From Bathynomus jamesi (lineage: Eukaryota > Arthropoda > Malacostraca > Isopoda > Cirolanidae): a stretch of DNA of 64,000 nt. The DNA lies in contig JAJOZX010000482.1 of assembly GCA_023014485.1 (NCBI GenBank), positions 982,001-1,046,000 of the forward strand, given 5' to 3'. A program made the position numbers and the translations under genes. The first letter of the stretch is position 1, and every line of letters begins with the position of its first letter. Below the pieces are notes generated by a model. The model was not told where the DNA came from. It worked only from the letters and a program-made list of their open reading frames with translations, and made no database searches. Of this stretch, positions 12,251 through 24,084 are shown piece after piece.

Positions 12251-12425
12251 CCCTGTCTATGAGGCAAGTGAACATAATGAGTCTCATACATCACAGTGCT
12301 ATGGGGGGCACTGCTCAGCAGAGAAATCTCTTTAAATGAGGGGTATAAAGACAGAGTATCCCGTAATCCAAGATGCTGCCTCCCTACATCCCATCACTCT
12401 GTGTGGGTGATGAAATTTACCTAAA
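12250..12425 (+). repeat. Dispersed ~175-bp repeat R1, copy 1 (ends in (TA)n)
   Basis: Shares ordered blocks (GGGGGGCACTGCTCAGCAGA, ATCTCTTTAAATG, AGATGCTGCCTCCCTA, ATCCCA, GTGTG) with an inverted copy at 26139-26320 and a direct copy at 35105-35285. Copy 1 is followed by a (TA)n tract at 12437-12476, into which a long-TIR element inserted. I saw no tRNA-like boxes. It may be a SINE tail or a MITE. Confidence 0.75.
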
Positions 12426-12433
12426 TAAAAAGA

Positions 12434-12479
<46 letters not shown>

Positions 12480-14640
12480 GGTGCCACTTATTTGGTGTGT
12501 TTTTCATTTTTTGGGAATTTCTATCAGGACAGGCGCATTTCTGGTGTCATTCCGTCTAAAAACATTGTGTGTAAAATATTTTTGAAATAAAATAATAATT
12601 AGAACTGCCTCAACGAGGTCAAAGTTTATACTTTTTGTCGAAAAGTACTCATGGCGTTCTGTTATCATGTCAGTTTTCGTTTCGATAGCTGCTGTAGTTT
12701 CTGAGTTGAAAAATGATAACAGACAGACAGACGGACGGTCAGAGTCGTTGGTTTAGTCTTCCGCACTGGTGTACAGAAGACTAAAATGAGGTATTATACA
12801 GGGTGTAACACGAGTTTATCCAAATATTGATACAGGTGAAAGAACATGTTATTCTAAGTAGAAAATGGGTTGGGACGAGTTTTGCCAACACTAACAGTGT
12901 TTCATTCTCTTTTTCAGTGAGTTCTGAAACGACGTGATGGCTTCGGCAACAAGATCTAAAACAGCAGTCTATCTCCTGAGGACCGTGGACCACAGCATCA
13001 CAGGAAGCATGCTGCCTACGGGAAAGCAGGTGCTTCAGTACTTTTTCCACCTTCACCTTGATGTCAAGAAGCCGATCAAGGAAGCAGCCGCTGAGACAGT
13101 GACCGCAGTCAAGGAATTCTGGGAGCGGTCCCGTATTCCTACGCAGAAAGACCAACGCGCAAGGGACAAGGTTCTCCGAATGTACGAGAAGTGGCGGGCT
13201 CTGAACAAGAACTCGAAACGGCGCACTGTGACCCAAATCAGGAACGAGGCCGAGTTCCTCTCATCCCTTGACCGCCTCTTCGACATCGCACACGAACAAG
13301 CAATGTCGATGATCACAATCGAAGAGGACAGGGAGTTCCTGACGGGACAAAGGGCCGAGGTGCGGCGTGGCCGCATCTCCTCCACACGTGACATGACGCT
13401 GCACACTGAGGAGGAGCGTGCGAGGAGACAGGAAGCGGAAAGGAGCCGCCGGCAAGATGATGAAAGGGCGAACAGAGAGAGCCGAGAAGAACTCGTCGAA
13501 CTGGCATCGAGCTCCAGCTCAGGTGCAAGCAGCCCGACTCGGTCACCGACACGGCGTCGTCGCCGAGAAGAAGAGGAAGAGCTCTCTCTCCCGGGCCCGT
13601 CCACGTCGAATGCAGAAGCATCTACGACCCCTTTACCACCCAAGCGATTCCGCGCGTCGAAAAAGATGATCACCCCTGATCTCTCCGCAGCGATGGATCG
13701 GACGAAACTTACCGACCGAGAAGTGTTTTTTTGCTGTCGGCGGCTGCGAGGAGCTTGGGCCACGACCCTGAGGAGCTGGTCTTGAACCGCGAATCCTCCC
13801 GCCGCGACCGAGCAAAGTTCCGTGCTATGGCAGCAGCGGAAATGAAGGCAGCCTTCCATCCTACTGTGCCGCTGACCGTTCACTGAGATGGGAAAATCGT
13901 ACCAGCGGCTGACGGAGGCCCTGCTGAAGATCGCCTTCCAGTTCTGGTGTCTGGGGAGAACGTCGACAAGCTTCTGGCTGTGCCCAGCCTCCCCGACGGC
14001 ACCGGCCGCGCCATGGCGGAAGCCGTCCTCTCTGCCCTTGAGGAGTGGGACATCAAGGGACGGATCTGTGCCCTCTCTTTTGACACCACCGCCTCAAACA
14101 CAGGACTCTCAGGAGGAGCTTGCTATATCATTGAGCAGAAACTCGAGAAGACAGTGCTTCATTTGGCTTGCCGCCACCACATCCACGAACTGGTGTGCGA
14201 GAAGGCATTCACGGCATGCCTCGGTCCCTCTACTGGTCCTGACATCCAGTGGCGGTTCCTCATATGGGCAATATGGGCAGCCGCACAGGGCGGCATTTGT
14301 GGAGGGGTGGCATGAGCGCCTGCAAAAAAAATAAAAATAAAAATAAGAATAAATAAATAAAGAAATAAATAAAAATAAAAAATAAAATAAAATAAATAAT
14401 AAAAGATCAATAAATATATTTTTATTAATAAAAAACCATCTATTGCATTTTCCATAAACCTTCCCATAAAAGACCTAAACAATGCAAAATGCTTCCAGAT
14501 TAATATTATTGGGAATAAAGGCCCATACTTTAACATATGTAATGTTATTTTTCTGGGTTTGGTTAAATAGTGAAATGTATATTATTTATTACAGAACGAA
14601 TCTTCACACTAAGCCACTAAGGTCTGTCAAATAACCGCAA

Positions 14641-17619
14641 ATGGATAAGAAGAGGTCAAAGCTATCAGGTGCTCAGTTTAGAAAAAAGAGGAAAGAAGAA
14701 GAGGAGAAACGAGCAAAAGATAAAGGTATAGAGCTATGTCATCTACTCTTCACTGCTATATTGCACTGCTATTTTGTGATATAGCTTTCTGAGTCATTTG
14801 AAGTGTACTATTATGTATATAATTAGCCATTAACCAAGGAGGTTGTATTATTCATTTGTTTCCTATTCTAAAAGTTTAATAAATTGTGCTTAATAACATG
14901 TTAAATTAATTGTACTAGCCTATTCATGCATTGGTCTGTTATGTTCTATTTTACTATTTGCAGGGGCACTTTTGAAATATTTTGGAACACCCTCTGCCAC
15001 TAGCCAGGATGAGAAGCCGTCTACTTCTGCCATTATTGAGGCTGAGGAGCCATCTACCTCCTCAGCCTCACATATGTCTCCACAAATGCAGTCTGATCCT
15101 GAGGATGAAGACCCATTTGCTTCTACTTCTCCCCGGCAGGACTCTTCAGGTGAGTTTGTGTGCACATATGTCTGTGAGTGTGTGCGTGTGTGTGTATGTG
15201 TGTGCATCCCTGCAAAGCATTTTGCAAACAGTTATAAATTATAATGTTATTATCACTGGGTCTGGGTTACTGGGTATGTGTGGTGTTTCACCACCATAAT
15301 TCCATAACACCACCACCATAACAAAGTGCTGTGAATAATGTGTTATCTAACTTAGGTGTGTATACTAATGAGTAATGCTCTTGTTCTTTCTATTAGAAAT
15401 GCCTGGAGCAGAATCGCCTCCTGAGGATGAGTCTCTGTCCACCGACCCTGCTAACTGGCCTTCAGTTCTGACTGAGAGAATTCGGACACAACTGGTTTCC
15501 AGGGGACCAAGTCAAGTACCATCTGACTTTGTATTCCCTAGAAACGACAGTGACGGAAGAAGTTTCCACCATCAATACTTCAGGAAGTCATTGGTTAGTG
15601 GGGAAAATATAACCAGAAGTTGGTTGGTCTATTCCTTAAAAAACAACAGCCTTTTCTGTTTCTGTTGTACATTATTTTCCAAGAGGAAAATAAATTTAAC
15701 AAGTTTGGGACTCTCGGACTGGAAGCATGCAAGCTCATTGCTCACATCACATGACAACAGTTCAGAACACCTAAATTCTATGAAAATCTGGAAAGAACTG
15801 GCAGTGAGGATGAGAAAGGGGGAGACCATTGACAAGCAGGAGATGGCACTTCTGGAGGCTGAGAAGTTGAGATGGAGAGCGGTGCTGACACGTCTCACTG
15901 CTATTGTGCATTCTCTGGCAGTTAGGAATTTGGCACTAAGGGGACATACAGAAAAATTGCTCTCACCATCAAATGGCAATTTTCTGAAAGAAGTTGAACT
16001 GATGGCACAATTTTATCCTATAATGCAAGAGCACATTAACCGTGTCCAAAAAGGGACCTCCAGTCACACCAGCTACCTCGGCCACCACATACAAAATGAA
16101 CTCATTGATTTGTCGAGCAGCAAGACCATTTCAGCAATGGTGAGCGACATCAAACAATCAAAGTTTTTTTCAATAATTCTAGATTGCACTCCAGATATCA
16201 GCCACACTGAACAGTTGTCAGTTGTGTCACTGGAGGGGGAAGCCCCATATAAAGGAACATTTCATGGGGTTTTTGGAGGCAGAGGAGTCCACTGGTCAAC
16301 ATTTGGCATCTCTGATTCTGAAGAGACTGGAGGAGCTAAAAGTTCCTTTCATGGACTGTAGAGGACAATCATACGACAACGGGGCCAACATGAGGGGAAA
16401 AAACAAGGGTGTTCAATCCAGGCTCCTAGAAATTAATCCCAGAGCTCTGTTTGTTCCATGTGGGGCTCATTCTCTGAATTTGCTTGTGGCCGATGCTGCT
16501 AAGGGATCTATTGATGCCACAAGTTACTTTGGCATCTTGCAGAAGCTTTACAACTTGTTTTCAGCCTCCACACAACGATGGGCCATTTTGAAAAAACATG
16601 TGAACATCACATTGAAGATGTGGTCTGATACAAGGTGGGAAAGCAAGATCAAGAGTGTGGAGCCCCTGAGATATCAGGCAGCTGCAGTGAGAGATGCACT
16701 GATCGAGGTGAGGGACCACACCAAAGACTCTGTAATAAAGGTCGAGGCTCAATCTCTGTCAGAGGAGGTTGGGTCATACCGCTTCGCCATTTGTTCAGTG
16801 GTGTGGCATGACCTGTTGTGCCAAATTCAGCATGTGAGCAAGCAGATGCAGTCTCCTAGCATGCACGTTGATGTTGCAGTAAATCTCCTAAAAAAAACAG
16901 AGAGAGGTCTCCGCAATTACAGGGCAACAGGTTTTGTGGCTGCACAAATGGCAGCCACAGATATCTGTGAACAAATGAATGTGGAGGCTGTGTTAAAACA
17001 AAAACGGCTGAGGTCCACAAAGCGGCACTTCTCCTATGAAGCATCTGATGAGCCCTTGATTGATGCTTTGAAGAAGCTGGATGTGACATTTTTCAATGCA
17101 GTGGTTGATGCTGCAACATCAGCCATTCAGGAAAGATTTTCCACGTTGGAAATTGTGGGAGAGAAGTTTGGAGTGCTGACACATTTCCAAAATCTCACAT
17201 TTGAGGAGCTCACAGAACAATGTGTGAACCTTAGTACTACACTACACTTTAAGGGACAATCTGACTTGGATGGCAGAGAGCTTGCACAGGAGCTGAAGAA
17301 CTTGCCTGACTTGCCATCAAAGACCATATCCTTGCTTGAACTGCTGACATTTATCCATGAAAGGGAGCTCTTTGAAATATATCCAAATTTGTGGACTGCT
17401 CTCAGAATTGGTCTTACTCTTCCAGTCACTGTTGCTGAAGCAGAGAGGAGCTTTTCAAAGCTGAAGCTCATCAAATCCTACCTGAGGTCAACTATGTCAC
17501 AGGAAAGCCTTACCGGTCTGGCCATCATCAGTATAAATCATACAATTGCTGAGCAGATTTCATATGATGATTTAATTCATGACTTTGCATCAAGGAAGGT
17601 AAGAAGAGTCAGGCTTTAG
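14641..17619 (+). pseudogene. hAT transposase, ZMYM/TTF-zinc-finger type, three exons, one frameshift
   Basis: I infer exons 14641-14725, 14964-15149 and 15397-17619. Junctions are GT-AG (AAAG/GTATAG, TTGCAG/GGGC, TTCAG/GTGAGT, TATTAG/AAAT) and phases agree. Exon 3 starts MPGAESP and holds a TTF-type finger region (FCFCCTLFSKRK, about 16 kb minus 350 bp). It continues through an FSIILDCTPDISH block (first catalytic acid) and, after a frame change near 16230-16250, DCRGQSYDNGANMRGK (second acid), PCGAHSLNL (C(2)H) and the dimerisation motif AEAERSFSKLKLIKSYLRS. About 850 residues is usual for this group. The single frameshift between the first and second catalytic residues is the only lesion I see. 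If real it kills the enzyme, but a sequencing error cannot be excluded. Confidence 0.85.
15160..15215. repeat. (GT)n-rich stretch within transposase intron 2
   Basis: An imperfect TG/GT run follows the GTGAGT donor of intron 2 of the hAT transposase. Confidence 0.7.
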
Positions 17620-17986
17620 ATGGCAGTTGTACTGTGGTGCAATTTATTTTGTTTCTTGTTCAAAGTGTAGCATAATAATTACCCTCTCTTAAGTGTCTTA
17701 TTCTATTTATGTGATAGAGCATTTGTACAATTTAGAAATTTGATTCTCTAGTTTATTTATGGCAGTTGTGCAATTTAATTTGTATTTTTCCTGTTCATAG
17801 TATCATAATTACATTCTCTTAAGTGAGTTATTCTATTTACGTGATGAAGGATTTGTAAAATTCAGAAATTTGAGTCTTTGTTTTGGTTCTGAAGTTCCAA
17901 CAATTAGTCCAATAAAAAGTTATTTTGTGAGAGAGTTATGTCTGTCCTTTATTTTGGGGGGATTTGAATGTGTGTGTGTTGGCGAA

Positions 17987-18019
<33 letters not shown>

Positions 18020-19742
18020 GAGGTTCGCCCAGGGCGTCATGTAAGCTAGGACCGCCACTGCTGACATCCTCCTGTTCAAACGATTCGCCGCCCAGTGGGA
18101 CTTCATCGATCAAACCAAAGCGAAGCCCTTCGAGGATGGAACCATGCCGCAGCACCTGAAGGACGCCTGCGACGACCTGCTGATCGAATTCAGCCGCCTC
18201 CTCGACGGTCAACATCCACGTGATGACTACAGGGAACTTCTGGAGCTCTCTGTAATTGTGCTGGGCGGTCCGAACAAGCGGGGTGCCCGGTTCGCTCGTC
18301 CCGGCGCCTTCCATCGCACGCGCTGGATGGCAAAAGTCATCTATGCCATCAAACTGTTCCTGTTCCGGGAACAGTTTCAGATGTCGTCAGGCGAAGCGGC
18401 TGGAATCCGGCGATTCACCATCTTCGCCGTGTCCATCTACGTGATGGCCTGGTACAAAGCGCCGCTCCCGGCAATGGCCCCAGCCGCGGACCTCGCGCTG
18501 CTCAAGGCCCTCGTCTATTATCTGGACTCAGCGGTGGCCAAGGCGACGGCGACAGTCTTCGCCAGGCACCTATGGTACTTGAGCGAGCGCCTCGTCACCC
18601 TGGCCATCTTCGACGAGGGTATCGACTTGGCGACAAAGCGGGAGATGATTAAAGCGATGGAAGAAGAGGAAGGATCGGAGGATCCCCCGCGGCGTATCAA
18701 TGTGGACCTGTCCACCGCCTCAATCGCCAACAATACATTGGCCAAGTTCACAACGACTACATCAAAGGAGTTCTTCAAGGTTCTGGACATCAGCACTGCC
18801 TTCCTGCTCAAGGATCCGGAGGAGTGGCGGACGGACCCAGCCTTCATCGCCGCATCCCGCCGAGTCCAGGCCCTTCAAGTTGTCAATGACTTCGCGGAGT
18901 GCGGGGTGGCATTGATGCAGTCTTTCAACCTGGCCCTTACCAAGAGTGAAGACCAAAGGCAGTTCCTCTTACAAGTGGTCGAGAAGCACCGCTGTGACTT
19001 CCCAACCGCCCGCAAGTCCACCGTGACCTCTGCAAAGTAGGCAACAATGAGAGGGAGATGGGCGCCCATGATACCCCCCCCCCCTTGAGGGGCTAATACT
19101 CGAGTTGAGGGGGACCTAGAGTTGAAAGTATGAAGTCCAGTTATATGTTTTAGGTCAAGATTAGTAGCTTGAACAAACTAGAAGTGATATTTTATTTGCT
19201 AGAGGCATAGAACATCATGATCTAAAATTTCTACTTTTCGAGAAAATATACAAACTTTGACCGTATTGAGGCAGTTCTAAATATTGTTTTATTTCAAAAA
19301 TATTTTACACACGATATTTTTTGACAAAATGGAACCAGAAACACGCCCGTCCCAATAAAAATTCAAACTTTTGAAAATAAGTGTCACCCTAATATATATA
19401 TATATGGGAAGGGTTCACAAACCTTTTCTCCACACCATTACCAGTTCCAGCAAAACATCATTACCAAATACCTCTTTCAGTCATTAATTTATCTAGTTTA
19501 TTCTTAAAAGTCTCCAAAGTATGGGAACTCACACCTTCTTCATCTAAGCTATTCCAGAATTTTACTATTCTATTTGAAAAACTATGTTGTACTAACTATG
19601 ATTTACATCTTTGCTGAAAAAGCTTAAGGATATGGCCTCTTGTCCTATCATTGTGATCCTTTGTAAAAAGAGAGTGGAAGTCTATATTATCTAACTCATT
19701 TATTATTTTACATACTTCTATCATATTACCTCATAACCTTCT

Positions 19743-20998
19743 TCACTTTAAGGAAAACATGTTTAGGTGCTCCACTCTCTCTTCATAACTAAGGTGTCTA
19801 AGGCATGGTATCATCCTCATGGCTCTCTTTTGTACTTTTTCTAGTCTGTCTTTGTCTTGCTCTAAATAAGGACTACTGAACTGAATGCAATACTCAAGAA
19901 GAGGCCTCACGTATGAAGTGTAGAGCCTACTTATAATTTCTGGCAATTTATATTCTATATGTTTCTGCATTAGGTTCAATCTAGCATTAGCCTTATTTCT
20001 AATTTCAATACAATGAGTTGTAGGTTTAAGATCATGATTCACAATGACACCCAAATCTCTCTTTTTTTTTTCTTTATTTATCCAACTTCCATCCATGTTA
20101 TACTAAAATTCTGGATTGTCATGACCAACATGCATAACTTTACACTTTTCCACATTAAATTTCATCTCCCATCTATCTGCCCAAGCAACTACTTTATCAA
20201 TGTCCTTTTGCATTTTCATGGCACCTGTTAAAGATCTTACATTTTGTCCCAATTTTGTATCATCTGCAAATATTGAGGTTTTACTATTTAGACCCCTTAC
20301 CAAGTCATTAATATATGGTAAATAATAAAAAGTAGAGGTCCAAGTACTGACCCCTGTGGGACTCCACTCAGAACAGGGCTCCATGTAGACCTAGTCCCAT
20401 TTAACTGGACTCTCTCTTCTCTTTCTTTAAGCCATTCTTCAATCCAATTTGCTACTGTCCCTTTTATTCCATGAGCTCTAACTTTAACAAGAAACTGCTT
20501 ATGAGGATCTGTATCAAAAGCTTTGGCAAAATCCAAGTATATAATATCTACAGATTCTTTTTTATCCAGATGCTTTAACATACTATCATAAAACTCAATT
20601 AAGTTTGTCAAACATGACCTGCCATTTCAAAAGCCATGTTGGCTATTATTAATTAATCCTTCTTCTAAGAATATTGTAATTTTGTCTCTGATGACACTTT
20701 CAAGTAATTTGCAAATAATAGAAGTTAAACTAATTGGTCTATAGTTTTTAGCTAGGTTTTTGTTTCCTTTTTTGAAAAGTAGGACTACATTTACTTTTTT
20801 CCAGTCTTCTGGAATGTTACTGTTAATCAATGAAAGGTTGAAAAGTATTTTAAATGCTTGGGCTATGCTATATTTTGCCTCCTTTACTATTTTAGGATAA
20901 ATTTCATCAGGGCCTGGTGACTTATCTATGTTTAGCCTGTCAGGTACTCTCAAAATATCCACTTCATCAAAATATACAGGGTGGGGCACGGGAATCAA
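19743..20998 (-). pseudogene. CR1-like reverse transcriptase, fragmented
   Basis: Four frame-shifted segments together cover the fingers-to-thumb region. The DFAKAFD and FADDT acids of the catalytic triad are present, but the usual Y of the Y/FADD box is F and the frame breaks before it. Role when intact: RNA-templated DNA synthesis at the target site. The gene's 5' part lies beyond the mariner insertion at 22801-23150. Confidence 0.85.
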
Positions 20999-22337
20999 GT
21001 GTTTTTTGAATAGCTAGTAATCGGCCATTAGGAATGGGAGGGGCGTGCGGTAGGTAGCATTCCATTCCTGGGTTCATAGCATTTAACTTTAACTAACACT
21101 CACCTTTATCTTTCAGGTGCCATCATGGAGCAGTGGACGTTAGAACACCGCATGTTCGCGTATGATCATTTTGTTAGGAGTGGCGAGTCAGTGACAGCAG
21201 TTCAGCGTGCGTTTCGCCGCAGATTCAACATTCATCGAAATGACTCTGTTCCCGCTCGTGACACAATCTTACGTTGGGTTAACAATCTTCGAACAGGAGG
21301 CTCAATAATGAAAACAAAACCGAAGGGGCCGCAACGCACTGTGCGTACTCCAGAGAACGTTGAAAGGGTCAGACAAGCGATGTTGCAAAGCCCAGGCCGC
21401 TCTGCTCGGAGACATTCAGCTGCACTCGGAATCAGCAATCGTACTGTTAGACGGATTTTGCATGAAGAATTACATTTTCACCCATACAAGTTAGCGATGG
21501 TGCAGGAATTGAATGTAAACGATTGCCCCCAACGACTGAATTTTGCACAGGAAATGCTTGCACTTTATGAGCAGAATGAAAACATGATGGTGGTAATGAG
21601 TGATGAAGCCCATTTCCACCTTAATGGGGCCGTCAACAATCAAAACTGTCGGTATTGGGCTGCTGAAAATCCGTGACAACTCCATGAAAAACCGCTGCAT
21701 AGCCCTAAGGTTACAGTTTGGTGCGCGGTGGGAAAGTTTGGCATCATCGGTCCCTATTTCTTCGAACAAAATGGGGTTACCGTTACCATAACATCTGGGC
21801 GTTACATTGAGATGGTGAACACCTTTTTCATCCCTGAGTTACGAAGAAGGCGTATTGCTCGTCGACATTTGTGGTTTCAGCAAGATGGGGCCACGCCACA
21901 CACCGCCAGAGCGTCAATGGCTGTTCTTCGCCCCCTGTTTCCCAACCATCTCATTTCGAGATTTGGTGACATTGCATGGCCCCCTCGGTCCCCTGACTTG
22001 TCCACATGTGACTTCTTTCTATGGGGGTACCTCAAGTCACGTGTCTACGAGGACAAGCCCCGTACATTAGATGCATTGAAGGAAGCGATCCGTCAACAAA
22101 TCATCCAAATCAACAGAGACCTGCTGGGAAGAGTGGAGGCCAATTTTCGTAAACGCCTTCAACAATGCGTCGACGGCCAAGGACATCATATGCCAGATAT
22201 AATTTTCGGTACATGATTATTATGACATGAAATGCTATGTTCTTACGAATGTTGTTCTACCAATATATTTTCTTTACAAAAATAAATATCATTTTCCTGA
22301 TTATTCCAAAAACACTTGGTTCCCGTGCCCCACCCTG
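20977..22337 (+). mobile_element. Mariner-like (IS630/Tc1) element, DD41D type, with TA target duplication
   Basis: The inverted termini are CAGGGTGGGGCACGGGAA (left) and the complement of TTCCCGTGCCCCACCCTG (right), matching for about 30 bp with one or two differences. TA flanks both ends (20975-20976 and 22338-22339). Removing it rejoins the CR1 frame cleanly. Length 1361 bp is normal for this superfamily. Confidence 0.95.
21125..22216 (+). pseudogene. Mariner-like transposase, 363 codons with one internal stop
   Basis: The ATG at 21125 opens an N-terminal paired helix-turn-helix DNA-binding region (residues 1-110). The catalytic region follows with VMSDEAHF (first D), WFQQDGATPHTA (second D) and SPDLSTCDFFLWG (third D). 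I count 41 residues between the second and third D, which places it with DD41D (rosa/visitor-like) elements. A single TGA at 21674-21676 splits an otherwise continuous frame. The context suggests a CGA-to-TGA change. The protein would cut and paste the element at TA sites. Very close to intact. Confidence 0.92.
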
Positions 22338-23319
22338 TATATGATTTATCTCTCTCTCTCGTTACTAATGTAAAATCTGGAATTTTATTTACAGTTTTCT
22401 TTGTAAATACTGAGCAGAAATATATATTTAGCTACTCAACAATTTCAAAATCATCTTCAATAATTTTGTTGTCAACATGAAGTGGTCCAATTTTTTTTAT
22501 TAGATTTATTTTTCAAGTTGAAATGACTAAAGAACTTTTTGGGATTTCCTTTACAATTTTTGGCTAAGTTCCTCTCTAAATTGTATTTACCATCTCTTAT
22601 AAGTTTCTTGCTTTCTGGTCTCTTATTTTTATAAATTTCAAGGTCCCTTTCATTTTGAGTCCTCTTAAATTTGCTGAAGGCCTTTCTCTTATCTCTTATT
22701 CCTTTCTTAATAGACAGATTTATCCAAGGTTCTCTATTATTTCCGATTCTTATTTTACGCTGAGGAATATATTTACTTTGAACATCTTTTACTTTATTTT
22801 TTAATTTTTCCCATACATAGTGTGTAGATTTACTTTGACTATATCTTTTGGTTGAAGCTCAAAAATCTCTGCCCAATTTATACAGTTTAACTCATTAACT
22901 AGTTCAGTCATATTTCCATTTTTAAAGTCAGGAATTTCAGCTGCATTTTTAGTATACTTTGAGTCAAATTTCACCTTGAATCTTATTATAAAAAAATGAT
23001 CACTTGAATCCAGTGTTTCAAAGACTGATATGTTATATATAGAATCAGCAATATTTGTTAATAATAAATCTAAAATTACATTCTCTCTGGTTGGTTCTTT
23101 AACTGATTTAGACCATTTTCTACAGTACAATCAAGGAAGTTCTCATTACTTTCAGGTGAATAGAATAGAATAACCTTTATTAATAACAATAAAATAAATA
23201 CCTACATTTTTGAATTTACAATGACATGAATAATTGTGAAGTTCAACTATTTATTTTATTTAATTTGGCCCTTAAGCTTTAGGCTTTACTGGGCTCTTAT
23301 CAGAAATAAGCAGCTAGTT

Positions 23320-23560
23320 GTTATTAACTAATTTAGAGACTGGAAGTTCAGGCAAAATGCCATCAATGCCTTTTTTTGCCTATTTTACTCATTTTGGGGG
23401 GAAAATGCTTTTTTTCGATATGAAGAGCCTAATTTGCCTATTCCACCTGTTTTGAATGAAGAGTTTCATTTTTTTTACCAAATTATCACATTTAGCAACT
23501 TCTAATGATTAATTGGCAACTCCACTTCTCCAGATGTCATACATATGGCAGCACTGTATA
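23320..23560. repeat. Fragment sharing the terminus of the 8-kb hAT
   Basis: AGACTGGAAGTTCAGGCA at 23336-23355 matches the motif at 8022-8039 with one difference. No coding region is left. Probably a non-autonomous or truncated relative. Confidence 0.5.
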
Positions 23561-23792
23561 CAGTAAGTAGGGTGGTCCTTGCTTAGGGGGTGAAATTTCA
23601 AGTTGAACATTTTTCAGCTCCCACCCGCGGAAATCGTTCGAATGGTCGAGAAAACTCTCTAGGTGATTTATTTTTTTAATCGGACAACATTTACCCCTCC
23701 CTCATTGAGCATTACCATTAAGCTAATTTTTTTACTTTCAAGTAAATGTTACAATTTGTAATGTTTGTTTTTTTTCATTCTTTCCAGATTTT

Positions 23793-24070
23793 CAGTGGTT
23801 GGATAACTAATGTGTGTAAAACTGTAAATTCTAATGATTATAATTTAAACTGAATAACTCCTTTAACCATAAGTCAAGCTACCCATCAGTGGTTGGATAA
23901 CTAATGTGTGTAAAACTGTAAATTCTAATGATTATAATTTAAACTGAATAACTCCTTTAACCATAAGTCAAGCTACCCGTCAGTGGTTGGATAACTAATG
24001 TGTGTAAAACTGTAAATTCTAATGATTATAATTTAAACTGAATAGTGAATAACTCCTTCAACCTTTAAGT
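23793..24070. repeat. Three tandem copies of a 94-bp unit upstream of the transposase
   Basis: The unit beginning CAGTGGTTGGATAACTAATG starts at 23793, 23887 and 23981, exactly 94 bp apart. Copies 1 and 2 are nearly identical. Copy 3 carries a small insertion (GAATAGTGAATAAC) and diverges at its end. It sits between the left TIR and the ATG at 24085, so a promoter or transposase-binding role is possible, but that is inference. Confidence 0.93.
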
Positions 24071-24084
24071 AGATAACCTGGATC

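Larger units (their letters stand above)
14247..18060 (+). mobile_element. hAT element, 3.8 kb, ZMYM/TTF type, perfect 8-bp target duplication
   Basis: The element begins CAGTGGCGGTTCCTC and ends AGGACCGCCACTG. Both flanks read CTGACATC (14239-14246 and 18061-18068), an exact 8-bp duplication. Its excision would restore the host protein frame. A poly-G run of about 30 bp at 17990-18018 lies near the right end. A 429-bp deletion derivative of the same family sits at 48663-49091. Near-complete and probably one of the younger insertions. Confidence 0.95.
12937..19040 (+). pseudogene. Putative DDE-type transposase of the long-TIR element, copy 1, interrupted
   Basis: From the ATG at 12937 the N-terminal half is helical and charged: a LPTGKQVLQ block, a SRIP block and an RRR/EEE-rich linker ending in PLPPKRFRAS. 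A one-base change in the T-run near 13726 shifts the frame. The next segment contains the LGHD block and a stop (TGA near 13884) just before an aspartate-glycine-lysine that reads tryptophan-DGK in copy 2. The core then shows SFDTTASNTG, a GAC...EQ...L block and ACRHHIHEL, a C(2)H-like motif. The hAT insertion falls directly after GPDI. The C-terminal 330 residues continue at 18069-19040 with DDYRELLEL, RWMAKVIYAIK and QFLLQVVEKH. Inference: a cut-and-paste transposase; dead here through the frameshift, stop and insertion. Confidence 0.7.
12479..19389 (+). mobile_element. Unclassified DNA transposon with ~170-bp TIRs (copy 1), split by a hAT
   Basis: The left end (GGGTGCCACTTATTT) and reverse-complemented right end (GGGTGACACTTATTT) align over about 170 bp, including shared blocks GTGTGTAAAATATTTTTGAA and AGAACTGCCTCAA. 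Both ends abut TA (12477-12478 and 19390-19391) within a (TA)n tract, so the target duplication is TA or hidden in the tract. The coding region at 12934-14246 plus 18069-19040 is markedly GC-richer than its surroundings. Without the nested hAT the element is about 3.1 kb. A homologous element lies at 23570-26106. The TA target recalls Tc1/mariner, but the protein does not resemble that superfamily. Confidence 0.85.
19400..23160 (-). mobile_element. CR1-like LINE (5'-truncated, decayed), split by a mariner-like element
   Basis: Reading the minus strand from about 23150 to 19740 gives, in order, the end of an endonuclease domain (22801-23130), a linker, and reverse transcriptase blocks: SPGPDEIYPKIVKE and NYRPISLTS (20627-20998), DFAKAFDT and LSGVPQGSVLGPLLF (20297-20611), FADDTK (20103-20384), and a C-terminal SYVRPLLEYCIQFSSPYL block (19743-20096). 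These are classical CR1/jockey-group features. Stops and frameshifts separate the blocks. The mariner-like element at 20977-22337 interrupts it at a TA. Confidence 0.85.

Noticed and set aside
13053..13883. Long minus-strand frame of 276 aa
   Set aside because: It is the antisense of the GC-rich long-TIR transposase; long antisense frames are expected in GC-rich coding DNA.
17949..18314. Minus frame with a proline run
   Set aside because: The prolines come from the poly-G tract at the hAT end; it crosses an element boundary.
23793..24070. CRISPR array
   Set aside because: Three contiguous 94-bp tandem units with no spacers, in a eukaryotic transposon.
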